The position numbers were made by a program, and so were the translations under genes. From contig NZ_AUAF01000007.1 of NCBI RefSeq assembly GCF_000428585.1, positions 1-64,000 of the forward strand: a stretch of DNA of 64,000 nt, in the 5' to 3' direction. Position 1 is the stretch's first letter, and the number at the start of each line of letters is the position of its first letter. The notes beneath the pieces are model-generated. The model did not search any database. It saw only the letters and a list, made by a program, of their open reading frames with translations, and was not told the origin of the DNA. Below are positions 9,021 to 17,649 of this stretch, piece after piece. Source of the stretch: Zooshikella ganghwensis DSM 15267. Its GTDB lineage: Bacteria; Pseudomonadota; Gammaproteobacteria; Pseudomonadales; Zooshikellaceae.

Positions 9021-9239
9021 GCGTGAGTTTGAGAATGGTTGATAAAAAACAGCTACATTATAAACCTCTCAAAAAACGTTTTTTATAGATGCCTATATGC
9101 ACAGACCCATGTCAGTTATGCATGTAAAATATGTCAGCCGTAAAATGATTTAATGAATAATATATTGGGATTTAGGGGGGAATAAAAAGTGCAGGTAAAT
9201 TAACTAAACGTAGAGCAATGACTAAGGCCAATGTATAGA

Positions 9240-9262
9240 AAGCAGACCCTAAGGGCCTGCTT
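9240..9262 (-). terminator. probable terminator of DUF4360 copy 2
   Basis: An imperfect stem, AAGCAG-CCCT with AGGG-CTGCTT (9240-9250 and 9252-9262), lies just past the stop of the 9271-9939 gene. On the minus strand it is followed by a short T-rich run (TTTCT). On the plus strand a run of seven A follows, equivalent to a weak U-tract for the opposite direction only. Confidence 0.5.
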
Positions 9263-9270
9263 GAAAAAAA

Positions 9271-9939
9271 TTAATTAAAAGATAACTCACTGTTGTCAGC
9301 TTCACTATTCATAGTACAGCGTCTAAATTGAATACCGTATTGATGTGAAAGTTTGCCATCAATGGTATCTGTTGTGATAATACCTCTCTCTCTTCGGTAG
9401 TTACCATTAGTGACGCGGAGTTCAGTGTTGATCACTACAGGTTCTTTTGCACCACAGCTTGACCACACAACAGAGTGCAATCCTAAGCGGTCACTAATTA
9501 AATAATTATCATCATAAGGACCTTGGAAATTAGTCCTTAAACGTGCTTCCTGGGCAAAACCTGCAAAGAAATAACGAGACTGTTGCATTGCCTTCACATG
9601 ACGATCAAGGGAAGCATAGCCACGATAATTAACATCGACAATGGTAAACGCATAACCATTAGGAATATTCAGTTGTGCTGTGATGGTACAGTTTTTCCGG
9701 CTTTCCCGATAAGGAACGCCTGGGCCAACTTCGGCAATGTAGGTATCGAAGCCCAGCACAAAGGATTTGCCATCGGGTGCAACCGTTGTTGACACGGTAC
9801 CAGAGGGACAGCCCGTTCCGGAGTTTCTCACTAAGTCAATGGTGACAGGAACGGAGTTGTTTGCGGTGGACAAACCAGCGATGGATAAGCTGGAAATTGC
9901 AAGTAGTGTGGCGCTAAGTTTACGTAATGTAAATTGCAT
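9271..9939 (-). CDS. secreted DUF4360 protein, copy 2
   Basis: A 222-residue protein with a different signal peptide (MQFTLRKLSATLLAISSLS..., cleavage near STANNS) but a mature region nearly the same as copy 1. It has the same four cysteines, the same GTGCPSGTVSTTVAPDGKSF strand and the same GPYDDNYLISDRL and WSSCGAKEPVV segments. The start ATG follows an AAGGA site at good spacing. The two copies are separated by about 300 bases and each probably has its own promoter. Function is unknown. The pattern indicates duplication with conserved mature protein but independently diverged or replaced export signals. Confidence 0.85.
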   Translation of the reverse strand: MQFTLRKLSATLLAISSLSIAGLSTANNSVPVTIDLVRNSGTGCPSGTVSTTVAPDGKSFVLGFDTYIAEVGPGVPYRESRKNCTITAQLNIPNGYAFTIVDVNYRGYASLDRHVKAMQQSRYFFAGFAQEARLRTNFQGPYDDNYLISDRLGLHSVVWSSCGAKEPVVINTELRVTNGNYRRERGIITTDTIDGKLSHQYGIQFRRCTMNSEADNSELSFN

Positions 9940-11033
9940 GATTCATTCCTTGATAATGTTATTATTTTACCTGCCTACATGTGTAGCTTATGTAGTGAAT
10001 AAAACATCCTAATTAAGCACACTCAATTATAAATATACTGCCTTTTATTAAATGAATAATGGTTACTTTATTATAATTGGCGCTTGTGCAACGGATGTAT
10101 ACCCTTTGCTATGGGTATTCTTATAAATTTCAAATACCGCTATAAATTACTTCTGTGCTTCTCTCATTGCTGAGCAATAAATAGCGTAAATAAGTAGCAA
10201 GCTTATTGCAAATTTACTGTTTTCTTTTCAGTAGTTAACAGTTGTTGCTGGTTATAATGAGCGAGCCTGAGACTGCTGATTTCTCATTTTCTGAGTTGTT
10301 TTTAGTGAAATTAGCCTTTACTGATCAGGCCAGCTTCGCTAAAAACACTTCGTTTGGGGTGCAAAATTGCATAAATTATTATTTATTTTATTTGTTTTTT
10401 CTAAATTAAATTGTGCTCTTATAATAGATGAATTAGATATTTAGTATTGTTATTTTTATACGAGTGGTTTTTATAGTATTTATTATTGCCTCAATCCTGT
10501 GAGCTACTTATAGATGTTAACTGTATTATAATTGTCAAGTTTTTTGCTTGATCTGTAGCAACTGTTTTAGCTTAATTTTATGGCTAAAAGTTTGTATTCC
10601 TTATACGTTTATTTTGTGACAAAAATAAGTCAGTTGCGTTTATTTGAGTGGGGGTTTTATATTTTGTGATGCTGATCAACTTTATAGATTCGGTTAACTA
10701 ATGGTGAGCATTTTTGACCACACTGTGCTTCTTTAGACTATGCTTAGGTGGCTGTAATGGGATCATAATAGTTTTAGCTCAAAGTATTGTTTGGGTCCCA
10801 CCTGGAAAAACCATTTGTTTTTTGAGCTTTTATAAAGGGGCTGACTAAGCTTTGGTAAGGAAGGCCCATTTTTTGCGGATAAAAATACTTTGTGTTATAA
10901 ATACTTTTGATGTTAATGAAAGGCTGAGGTTAGTACTGACGGGTTTATAAAGTAAATAGGTGACAGGTACGTTACCAAATTAATACAGCGATTAACCCGC
11001 TTACCAATTAAAAAGAGTGGATTTATACTACAT
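9940..11033. other. 1.1-kb intergenic region, AT-rich, no gene seen
   Basis: No convincing coding frame, tRNA or terminator was found. It holds an ATACCC/GGGTAT inverted repeat (10099-10118) upstream of DUF4360 copy 2, several TATAAT-like hexamers (for example near 10420), and must carry the promoter of the NAGGN operon at its right end. It is long compared with other gaps here, so an unrecognised small RNA or a long osmotically controlled leader is possible. Confidence 0.5.
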
Positions 11034-12812
11034 ATGTGTGGAATTGCAGGTGAATTTCGTTTTGATCAACAGGTGCCTGATTTAAATTTTGCTAGTGTGG
11101 CAAACAGTTTGCAGGCATCACGAGGACCTGATGCTTCAGGTATTTTTGCTCAAAATAATCAGTTATTTGCTCATCGTCGTTTAAAAATCATGGACTTATC
11201 CAGTGAAGCGCAGCAACCCATGGTTGATATGTCGCTTGGGCTAGGTATTGTTTTTAATGGAGCAATCTATAATTATCGAGAAATTAGAAAACGACTCATT
11301 GATCAGGGCTATCACTTTTTTTCTGATGTTGATACTGAGGTGGTGTTAAAGGCCTATCATGCCTGGGGGAAAAAATGCCTGGATCGGTTTAATGGTATGT
11401 TTGCTTTTGCCATTTGGCGCATTGATGGCAGCCAGCTCTTTTTAGCTCGTGACCGTTTAGGTATAAAGCCCTGTTATTATGTACAGAATCATCAATTTTT
11501 CCGTTTTGCCTCCTTTTTGCCTACTTTATTACATAGCGCACAAGTATCCCATGAGTTGGATCCGATAGCGCTTCAGTTTTATTTAAATTTTCATGCAGTG
11601 GTGCCAGCCCCATCTACCCTTTTTAAAGATATTCGTAAGCTGCCCCCTGGTCATTGGTTAGAGGTGGATGATAACGGAGGTGTTCAACAGGGCTGTTGGT
11701 GGCAAGTTAATTATGAGAGAACCCAGGATCATGAAGTGCAGTCAGTGGATGATTGGCAAATGATGCTGCAGGAAACACTATTGCAATCTGTGCGCCGTCG
11801 TAATGTCGCCGCTGTTGATGTGGGTGTTTTGCTTTCTGGTGGTGTTGATTCAAGTTTGTTGGTGGCGCTGTTAGCAGAAGTTAAAGGCAGTGATATTCAG
11901 ACGTTTTCTGTCGGGTTTGATAGCGTAGGTAATGAGGCTGGTGATGAATTCCAATACTCAGATATTGTTGCCAGGCAGTTTGGTACCACACATCATCGCT
12001 GGCGAGTAAGCGAGCAAGAATTGCTGAATACGTTGCCTCAGGCGATCAAGGCGATGGCTGAACCCATGGTAAGCCATGACTGTATTGGGTTTTATTTGCT
12101 TGCTCAGGAAGTAGTAAAACACTGTCATGCTGTTCAAAGTGGCCAGGGCGCAGACGAAATATTTGCAGGTTATCATTGGTATCCCCCCTTATTGGATGCC
12201 AAAGAAGCATATCCTCATTACCGACAGGCATTTTTTGATCGAGACTTTAGTGAATATAAAGAAACCGTTAGTGCTGCCTGGTTTGTTGATAATGATGATG
12301 CGGGCGACTGGGTTAAAGCGCATTTTGCTGAAGCTGGTGCTCCTCAGCCACTGGATAAGGCATTGCGTTTAGATACTACGGTGATGCTGGTAGAAGATCC
12401 AGTCAAGCGTGTCGATAACATGACCATGGCTCATGGATTGGAGGCTCGTGTGCCTTTCTTAGATCATGAGTTGGTTGAGTTGGTGGCCAAAATGCCCTCC
12501 GCCATGAAAATTCAGCAGGGTGACGGCAAGTGGCTATTAAAGCGTTTAGCGCGGCAGTGGCTTCCATCAGAAGTGATTGATCGACCCAAAGGTTATTTCC
12601 CTGTCCCAGCGTTGAAATATCTAAAAGGTACAGTACTCAATCAAATCATTGAGGCGCTTCAACAGCCTCAAGCGAAACAGCGAGCGTTATTTAATCCTTC
12701 TTACTTAAACAGGTTATATCAGGATCCTGGAGCACATATTACGCCGTTACGCGGTTCTAAACTGTGGCAGCTGGGATTGCTGGAACTTTGGTTGCAGGCA
12801 CAAGGTATTTAA
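11034..12812 (+). CDS. asnB: N-acetylglutaminylglutamine amidotransferase (asparagine-synthetase type)
   Basis: A 592-residue class II glutamine amidotransferase/asparagine-synthetase homologue. Cys2 of MCGIAGEF is the N-terminal nucleophile that frees ammonia from glutamine, which fixes the start. RGPDASG and FNGAIYNYREI are glutaminase signatures. SGGVDSS (about 268-274) is the ATP-pyrophosphatase loop of the synthetase half, and GLEARVPFLDHELVE is typical of the C-terminal domain. Clustered with a GNAT/ATP-grasp synthetase and an M42 peptidase, it is the amidotransferase of the N-acetylglutaminylglutamine amide (NAGGN) osmolyte pathway rather than an asparagine synthetase. It is first in the three-gene operon, with the next gene one base after its stop. 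Confidence 0.92.
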   Translation: MCGIAGEFRFDQQVPDLNFASVANSLQASRGPDASGIFAQNNQLFAHRRLKIMDLSSEAQQPMVDMSLGLGIVFNGAIYNYREIRKRLIDQGYHFFSDVDTEVVLKAYHAWGKKCLDRFNGMFAFAIWRIDGSQLFLARDRLGIKPCYYVQNHQFFRFASFLPTLLHSAQVSHELDPIALQFYLNFHAVVPAPSTLFKDIRKLPPGHWLEVDDNGGVQQGCWWQVNYERTQDHEVQSVDDWQMMLQETLLQSVRRRNVAAVDVGVLLSGGVDSSLLVALLAEVKGSDIQTFSVGFDSVGNEAGDEFQYSDIVARQFGTTHHRWRVSEQELLNTLPQAIKAMAEPMVSHDCIGFYLLAQEVVKHCHAVQSGQGADEIFAGYHWYPPLLDAKEAYPHYRQAFFDRDFSEYKETVSAAWFVDNDDAGDWVKAHFAEAGAPQPLDKALRLDTTVMLVEDPVKRVDNMTMAHGLEARVPFLDHELVELVAKMPSAMKIQQGDGKWLLKRLARQWLPSEVIDRPKGYFPVPALKYLKGTVLNQIIEALQQPQAKQRALFNPSYLNRLYQDPGAHITPLRGSKLWQLGLLELWLQAQGI

Positions 12813-12813
12813 C

Positions 12814-14565
12814 ATGACTACCCGTTTACGTAACCGGTCACGGATTGTGCGAAAACAACAGCCTTCTTTTGAGCAGCTTCAGGCCGCCTGTTTACGGGAG
12901 GAAAATGACCGGAGCCAGCCGCAAAATGTGACTGTAGATTGCGGTTGGGGAACGTTGATTATGGGGCATACATTTTCATCTGCCAGTTTGATCGCTAAGC
13001 CCTTGCTGGAAGAGCCTGCTGGACAACGAAATATCGCTTTCTATGTTGATCAGCCCCATGTATTACTGGCAAAAGCACCACAGTCACTGTTTTTGGACCC
13101 TTCGGACACCTATCGTTTATGGATGACCAACTACCGACCTCGACAAAGAGTTATCAGTAGTATTTCGGTTCGTCGTGCAACATCAAGTCTCGATGCTGAA
13201 GCTTTGAATACCATTTTATTAAAGCGAGGTATGGTGCCTATTCCTGTTAAGCATATTTTGCAGCACCGTCGCTCAAAGAAACTGTTGTATCTCGTGGCGG
13301 TAGATCGCAAGTCAGGCGAAGTGGTAGGAACGGTTATGGGACTTAATCATGAAAAGCTGTTTGATGATCCAGATAAAGGCAGCAGCTTATGGTCTTTAGC
13401 CGTGGCACCTGAGTGTAAACACGGTGCAGTGGGAGAAGCCCTGGCTCGTTATCTCGTAGAGTACTTTCAGGTTCGAGGTTGCCAGTTTTTGGACTTATCT
13501 GTTTTGCATGATAATTCAAGTGCTAAGGCGCTTTATAAAAAGTTAGGGTTTGAGCGTTTGAATACCTTTGCGGTTAAAAAGAAAAATGCCATAAATGAAA
13601 AATTATTTGTTGGGCCTCAAGCATGTTTAACACTAAATCCTTATGCTCAAATTATTATTGATGAAGCGCTTGCGCGTGGCATTGAAGTTGTCGTTGATGA
13701 TGCGGCAGCAAACCTATTCACCTTAAGGCATGGTGGGCGGGTGATTCGTTGTAATGAGTCACTCACCGACCTGACTTCCGCTTATGCGTGTAAGCTTTGT
13801 CAAAACAAATGGTTGACCCATAAAACTTTAATGCGTGCTGGTCTCAAAGTGCCTGAAGTTTTATTGGTTGAAGATGATAGTACAGCACAGGTTGAGTCAT
13901 TTTTAGACAAAGTAGGATCAGTCGTAGTTAAGCCGCTGGATGCTGAACAGGGGCAAGGAATCTCAGTGGACCTTGCTACTCTCGATGAGGTGAAAACAGC
14001 GATTCAGTATGCTAAAGGGGTCTCATCTCAGGTCCTACTGGAAAGTTTCCATTATGGACAGGATTTACGTGTGCTGGTGATTGATGATCAGGTTGTCGCT
14101 GCGGCAATAAGGAAGCCTGCTGAAATTGTGGGCGATGGGGTCAGCACCATTAAGCAGCTGATCGATAAACAAAGCCGGCGCCGCCAAGCGGCCACTGGAG
14201 GCGAAAGTACCATTCCCATTGACCAGGAAACCAGTCGCTGCATCAAGCACGCGGGTTGGACCATGGATGATGTGTTACCGCAAGGTGAAGTGCTTCAGGT
14301 ACGAAAAACCGCTAACTTGCATACGGGAGGCACCTTGCATGATGTTACTGAAGGCTTACATCCGGTGATTGCTCAAGCAGCACTTGAGGCAACCAAAGCT
14401 TTAGGCGTACCTGTGGCGGGTATTGATTTTATCGTGCCTGATCCTGAGCAGCCCATGTATGTCATTATCGAGGCGAATGAGCGTCCTGGTTTAGCAAATC
14501 ACGAACCGCACCCAACGGCACAACGGTTTGTTGATATGTTATTTCCCATGACTAAACAGCATTAA
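12814..14565 (+). CDS. ngg: N-acetylglutaminylglutamine synthetase (GNAT + ATP-grasp)
   Basis: A 583-residue two-domain enzyme. The GNAT acetyltransferase part (about 110-255) has VAPECKHGAVGEAL as the acetyl-CoA loop and SSAKALYKKLGFERL at its end. The second half (about 290-580) is an ATP-grasp ligase with VVVKPLDAEQGQGIS, the GDGVSTIKQLI segment also seen in cyanophycin-synthetase-like enzymes, and VAGIDFIVPDPEQPMYVIIEANERPG as the metal-binding end. In the known pathway it joins two glutamines and acetylates the dipeptide, which the upstream enzyme then amidates. It starts one base after the asnB stop, so translation is probably coupled. Regulation by osmotic stress is expected from the family. 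Confidence 0.92.
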   Translation: MTTRLRNRSRIVRKQQPSFEQLQAACLREENDRSQPQNVTVDCGWGTLIMGHTFSSASLIAKPLLEEPAGQRNIAFYVDQPHVLLAKAPQSLFLDPSDTYRLWMTNYRPRQRVISSISVRRATSSLDAEALNTILLKRGMVPIPVKHILQHRRSKKLLYLVAVDRKSGEVVGTVMGLNHEKLFDDPDKGSSLWSLAVAPECKHGAVGEALARYLVEYFQVRGCQFLDLSVLHDNSSAKALYKKLGFERLNTFAVKKKNAINEKLFVGPQACLTLNPYAQIIIDEALARGIEVVVDDAAANLFTLRHGGRVIRCNESLTDLTSAYACKLCQNKWLTHKTLMRAGLKVPEVLLVEDDSTAQVESFLDKVGSVVVKPLDAEQGQGISVDLATLDEVKTAIQYAKGVSSQVLLESFHYGQDLRVLVIDDQVVAAAIRKPAEIVGDGVSTIKQLIDKQSRRRQAATGGESTIPIDQETSRCIKHAGWTMDDVLPQGEVLQVRKTANLHTGGTLHDVTEGLHPVIAQAALEATKALGVPVAGIDFIVPDPEQPMYVIIEANERPGLANHEPHPTAQRFVDMLFPMTKQH

Positions 14566-14583
14566 ACGTATCGAGTGGTAAGG

Positions 14584-15765
14584 ATGAACCCTGTGATGAA
14601 TAAAGGTACTGATATCCCAATTGATATGGCGTATTTGCAACAGGTCATGTTAGAGCTGTTTGCAATCCCCTGCCCTACAGGATTTACCGACCGTGTTGTG
14701 TATTACGTGTGTAATAAGCTGCAAGAGCTGGGTATTAGTTATGATTTGACGCGACGCGGTACGATTAGAGCGCATTTAAAAGGTGCAGAACAACGTCCTG
14801 ACCGCGCCATTGTGACGCACCTTGATACCATTGGTGCAATGCTACGAGAAGTCAAAGCAAATGGGCGCTTAAGTATTACGCCGATAGGTCACTGGTCAAG
14901 CCGCTTTGCTGAAGGTGCTCGCGTCACTATTTTCTCTGATAATCATAGCTACCGAGGCACAGTACTTCCACTGTTAGCCGCGGGACATGCTTTTAATGAG
15001 GCCATTGATAGTCAGCCTATTAACTGGGATCAGGTTGAAGTACGAATTGATGAACATATTCGTAGTGCGGCAGATGTCTACAAGCTAGGTATGGATGTGG
15101 GCGATTTTATTGCTTTTGATCCAAACCCTGAGCTTCTGGATAACGGTTATATTGTCTCTCGCCATTTGGATAATAAAGCGGGAACCGCTGCACTGCTGGC
15201 TGCGCTGAAGGCTGTTTTGGAATATAAGATACCGCTGGCAATTGATTGCCATCCAATTTTTACCTTGACTGAAGAAGTAGGTTCTGGAGTGGGTCATGCC
15301 TTGGATGAGATGGTGACCGAATTTGTCGGGGTTGATATAGCCCCTGTTGCTCCCGGTCAGAACTCTACAGAGTTTGGTGTAACTATCGCGTTAAAAGACT
15401 CCAGTGGTCCTTTTGATTATCACCTGTCGAGACATTTAATTGGCTTATGCAAAGAGAATAATATTCCTTATCAGCGTGATGTTTTTCGCTTTTATTATAG
15501 TGATGCATTATCTGCTGTGCAGGCAGGACATGATATTCGCCATTCGCTCATTACCTTTGGAACAGATGCAACCCATGGTTATGAGCGAACACACTTATCC
15601 GCACTTGAAAGTGTGGCAAAATTATTGGTGGCTTATATGGAAAGTGGTCCAGCGCTCGATAGTGATAAGGTCGATGCAGCGCCTATGGAGGAGTTTGCCA
15701 AGCAGCTTAAGCCTGAAAATATGCCTAAAAAAAATACTAATGTACCCGACATTAACTGTTTATGA
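14584..15765 (+). CDS. NAGGN-cluster M42-type aminopeptidase-like hydrolase
   Basis: A roughly 393-residue zinc peptidase of family M42/M18-like fold. Metal-ligand segments are VTHLDTIGAM (His/Asp), SRHLDNKAGTAALLAAL (bridging Asp), TEEVGSG (catalytic and ligand Glu), DIAPV (Asp) and ATHGYERTHLSALES (His near the end). It is the third member of the conserved osmolyte trio and is thought to hydrolyse or trim the dipeptide, though its real substrate is not settled. The start is uncertain: GTG 14575, ATG 14584 and ATG 14596 (AAGGA eleven bases before) are all in frame. The gene follows ngg by a short gap and converges on a cheW-like gene. Confidence 0.88.
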   Translation: MNPVMNKGTDIPIDMAYLQQVMLELFAIPCPTGFTDRVVYYVCNKLQELGISYDLTRRGTIRAHLKGAEQRPDRAIVTHLDTIGAMLREVKANGRLSITPIGHWSSRFAEGARVTIFSDNHSYRGTVLPLLAAGHAFNEAIDSQPINWDQVEVRIDEHIRSAADVYKLGMDVGDFIAFDPNPELLDNGYIVSRHLDNKAGTAALLAALKAVLEYKIPLAIDCHPIFTLTEEVGSGVGHALDEMVTEFVGVDIAPVAPGQNSTEFGVTIALKDSSGPFDYHLSRHLIGLCKENNIPYQRDVFRFYYSDALSAVQAGHDIRHSLITFGTDATHGYERTHLSALESVAKLLVAYMESGPALDSDKVDAAPMEEFAKQLKPENMPKKNTNVPDINCL

Positions 15766-15805
15766 TCTTTTGTCGTTTTATGGAAGGACTGATTATTAAG
15801 GGAGG

Positions 15806-16252
15806 TTAGTCGGCTTTATTTATACTGAGGAAGTTATGAATAAACGTTGGAATATCAATGGCGCAAAATATTTCATCATTTATTTCAACAGAACCGGTGA
15901 TGAGCTTATAAGGGTCATCAAGAGGGGATTCACTTTGGTCAATAACATCCTCAGTGAAATTTAAAATTTCGCCAACACCATCAACTTTAAGGCCATATAT
16001 GCCATGATTTATTTCATAGGTGATGATTTTTTGGTCTTGGGTTGGGTTGGTATAGTTCAAGTGTAGTATACTGCTGGCGTCTATAAGGGTAAGGATTTCA
16101 CTCCGATAATTAATGATACCACTTACAAACTCTGGTGCACCTGCAACACCAACAGGGGTGATGAAGTCGAGAATTTCTCTGATCACGCTGGTTTCGTGAA
16201 GGCACCACACTTCACCAATCTGAATCGTCAGCCATTGTTTTGTCTGAGACAT
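15806..16252 (-). CDS. single-domain CheW-like protein
   Basis: A 148-residue CheW-domain protein starting at the ATG before SQTKQWLTIQIGEVWCLH; an upstream TTG would add 15 non-conserved residues. The domain has the usual two beta-barrel halves: VSGIINYRSEILTLIDASSILHL (the linker strand used for CheA or receptor binding) and YGLKVDGVGEILNF, with DPYKLITGSVEINDEIFCAIDIPTF at the end. CheW adaptors link chemoreceptors to CheA. No other chemotaxis gene is near, so it may be an accessory adaptor of a distant array or a solitary receptor partner. It is convergent with the M42 gene. Confidence 0.85.
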   Translation of the reverse strand: MSQTKQWLTIQIGEVWCLHETSVIREILDFITPVGVAGAPEFVSGIINYRSEILTLIDASSILHLNYTNPTQDQKIITYEINHGIYGLKVDGVGEILNFTEDVIDQSESPLDDPYKLITGSVEINDEIFCAIDIPTFIHNFLSINKAD

Positions 16253-16398
16253 AACGCTCGCTTGTGTTGGTGTATTGAATAGTTGAAGTATAGTCAACTA
16301 TGCTCAGGCGGCGTCTAAAAATCCCTTATTTTTACATGATAACCTTTATGTCTCTTTGTTTAACCGACAAGTTGTATTTGCGTTCGGGCGGTAATGGA

Positions 16399-16842
16399 TT
16401 ACGGCGTCGCCTTAATATCTGAGTTATTGATTGATGCTTTGATAAGTACTTGCCAAATAATGGGAGTATTGGTAGTTGGATCAATTTTACGGAGTGTCTG
16501 CTGTTCTTTTGGTTTGATGATATGTTCAGGAAGAAAGAGATAATCACTGTTTTTTAAAGAGTGCTTGGTTTTTACTTTTGCTAATAAAGATAGTTTCCCA
16601 TCAGGTAATGTCGTGAGCAAAAGCTCCAGGCGTGTTTTCTGGTCTGATAAGAGAATACTTGCTTCTTTATTACTTCTTAGATCTTTAGATATGACATTGA
16701 ACTGTTGTTTGCCAAGTTGCAGCTTGCCTTGTAAATGATAAAAAGCATCCGCTAAGTTAAAGGGAGAATACATCAAAGTAATACTGGTTATACCAGTCAA
16801 CAGCGCACGTTTAAGCAGCATAAAACTATTGTTCCTGGTCAA
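16399..16842 (-). CDS. small exported protein of unknown function
   Basis: A 147-residue protein starting at TTG 16842, which has AGGAG six bases upstream; the later ATG at codon 8 lacks such a site. The N-terminus has basic residues followed by a hydrophobic stretch (LLTGITSITLMYSPF) ending near LADAF, consistent with a signal peptide. The mature part is rich in Lys and Leu, with IISK/VISKDLRS and LLTTLPDGKLSLLAKV strands suggesting a small beta domain. It resembles no family I recognise. It lies in the same direction as the CheW-like gene, with about 150 bases between them. Confidence 0.6.
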   Translation of the reverse strand: MTRNNSFMLLKRALLTGITSITLMYSPFNLADAFYHLQGKLQLGKQQFNVISKDLRSNKEASILLSDQKTRLELLLTTLPDGKLSLLAKVKTKHSLKNSDYLFLPEHIIKPKEQQTLRKIDPTTNTPIIWQVLIKASINNSDIKATP

Positions 16843-17093
16843 TGTGTACTCCTGAAAAGAAAAGGGTTAGGCAAAGCATACTCATTTTTCTAGGAGTCTG
16901 AAGGATTGTAAGGCAAATTATTATAGGGAACTTGCGGTATAACGACAGTCTTTTCAGCGGAGAATAGCGGCCTAACTTGAAGAATTACTCGCTTTGTGAC
17001 GTGGTTTAATTTTTCTCCGTGGAGAACTGTTTTCGATTTGGCCAGAGTGACCACCACCACTGTTCAATCTTTTACGACAGGCTTTTATGCCAG

Positions 17094-17525
17094 TTATGGT
17101 GGAAGCGTTAATAGCTGAACAAGTTCCGTTTTATTTTGGGTAATATCAGCCAGGGTATAACCATCCATTACTTGTAAAAAAGCATCCATAGCGGTGGCTA
17201 ATGCTTGTTGCAATGCGCAGTGCTCAACAAGCTTACAGCGCAGCGCATGGCATTCAACCGCTTGCAAATTGCCTTCCAATGCACGAATAACGGCACCAAG
17301 AATAATATCTGTGGGCTTTTTCGCCAGTCGAATCCCCCCTCCTTTGCCTCTGACACTGCAAATATACCCAAGCCTTGTAAGCTGGTTTACGACCTTCACT
17401 AAATGGTTTCGTGAAATAGCATAGCGTGCAGCTACATCGCCGACGTTGCTTAATGTGTCAGGCGGTAGCGTGGTCAAGTAAATGAGGGTACGTAAACCAT
17501 AGTCTGTGTATTGGGTGAGTTTCAT
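17094..17525 (-). CDS. nsrR: Rrf2-family nitric-oxide-sensing repressor NsrR
   Basis: A 143-residue Rrf2 winged-helix protein. MKLTQYTDYGLRTLIYL is the classic NsrR N-terminus, and the recognition region is YAISRNHLVKVVNQLTRLGYI. Three cysteines, C92, C97 and C103 (ECHALRCKLVEHC), match the iron-sulfur cluster ligands of NsrR. The gene is divergent from hmp, the best-known NsrR target, and two NsrR-type palindromic sites lie in the 124-bp gap. NO would nitrosylate the cluster and release repression of hmp. Confidence 0.93.
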   Translation of the reverse strand: MKLTQYTDYGLRTLIYLTTLPPDTLSNVGDVAARYAISRNHLVKVVNQLTRLGYICSVRGKGGGIRLAKKPTDIILGAVIRALEGNLQAVECHALRCKLVEHCALQQALATAMDAFLQVMDGYTLADITQNKTELVQLLTLPP

Positions 17526-17578
17526 AGTCGTTAAATGTGTTCAACTTAAATAGCTTGCTACCTGATAAATATATATTT

Positions 17579-17617
17579 AAGATGCATATTTTAAAATATG
17601 TATTTAGAATGCAACTT
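17579..17617. promoter_or_regulatory. NsrR-type binding sites upstream of hmp
   Basis: AAGATGCATATTTT (17579-17592) opens a near-palindrome running to 17605. Overlapping it, 17595-17617 is a 23-bp 11-1-11 inverted repeat (AATATGTATTT / GAATGCAACTT) that agrees with the gammaproteobacterial NsrR consensus at about 18 of 22 defined positions by eye. The second site is 33 bases before the hmp ATG, right where promoter contacts would be expected. Binding is inferred from sequence and from the adjacent nsrR. Confidence 0.75.
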
Positions 17618-17649
17618 TATGATGTTTTTGAATGTTGGAGTTTAAGACA

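Noticed and set aside
11034-12812. Plain asparagine synthetase
   Set aside because: The adjacent GNAT/ATP-grasp synthetase and M42 hydrolase show it belongs to the NAGGN pathway.
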